Source of the DNA: Streptomyces sp. NBC_00464
GTDB lineage: Bacteria; Actinomycetota; Actinomycetes; Streptomycetales; Streptomycetaceae
Reading direction: 5' to 3'
DNA: 64,000 bases
Assembly: GCF_036013915.1 (NCBI RefSeq)
Contig: NZ_CP107899.1
Coordinates: forward strand, 5,146,001-5,210,000
Shown here: positions 62,366 through 64,000 of the stretch, one piece after another
How positions within the stretch are numbered: the stretch's first letter is position 1
Layout: each line of letters opens with the position of its first letter
Program-made: the position numbers and the translations under genes
The notes under the pieces: model-generated
What the model was told of the DNA's origin: nothing
Database searches by the model: none
What the model saw: only the letters and a program-made list of their open reading frames with translations

Positions 62366-64000
<1,635 letters not shown>

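Overview
The DNA is about 70% G+C, prefers codons ending in G or C, often starts genes with GTG or TTG, and frequently overlaps stop and start codons (GTGA/ATGA). This points to an actinomycete and almost certainly a Streptomyces chromosome. The order citrate synthase - RecD-like helicase next to copA/copZ and mmsA, and the dynamin pair followed by an SsbB-type protein, match conserved Streptomyces core neighbourhoods as I remember them. No rRNA, phage module or CRISPR array is visible. The window cuts a PucR-type regulator at its left edge and the ABC-F protein EttA at its right edge.

Region by region. 1-3016: truncated PucR regulator diverging from a two-gene operon (ureohydrolase plus TPP-dependent decarboxylase-like enzyme), best read as arginine/guanidino-compound catabolism. 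3063-3422: a small orphan protein resembling the C-terminus of Cas8c, i.e. a Cas11c-like domain. 3909-7880: purine operon (2-oxoglutarate/Fe oxygenase, 8-oxoguanine-type deaminase, NCS2 permease). 8030-11770: single-chain heterodimer-like ABC exporter, followed by a ~460-bp near-perfect palindrome. 12347-18827: exported proteins (S37-type aminopeptidase, NagZ-like GH3 enzyme with a four-copy 15-bp repeat upstream) and a LysR/EamA exporter pair. 18937-22259: an AT-richer island with an IS5-family transposase remnant and matching IS-end sequence on its other side; it carries an uncharacterised operon (dimeric barrel protein, tautomerase, metallo-beta-lactamase-fold enzyme) and a LysR regulator.

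22260-32019: WYL regulator/VOC protein pair with a shared palindrome; a sugar-type catabolic cluster under LacI control (TIM-barrel isomerase, Gfo/Idh/MocA dehydrogenase, DUF993 lyase-like protein, second TIM-barrel isomerase); DUF402 protein, methyltransferase, and an HxlR/NAD(P)-binding pair. 32086-43413: VapBC-like toxin-antitoxin with its operator, RecD2-like helicase, citrate synthase, copper export (copZ-copA behind a CsoR box), a small HTH protein, a secreted peptidoglycan-binding protein, and mmsA.

43428-54589: mixed accessory genes: a SLATT-type two-TM protein, a GNAT acetyltransferase, an unusual hydrolase-ABC ATPase fusion with its permease, a VWA lipoprotein, and an orphan L-rhamnose mutarotase. 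54779-64000: tRNA-Arg(TCT), two adjacent dynamin-like GTPases and an SSB without acidic tail (together a likely sporulation-division/segregation locus), a thioester-domain surface protein with a sortase signal, a membrane protein and ettA.

Several genes (14765, 32957, 47739, 62108, perhaps 29325) have a TANNNT -10 box 6-7 nt before the start codon and no ribosome-binding site, the pattern expected for leaderless mRNAs in Streptomyces.
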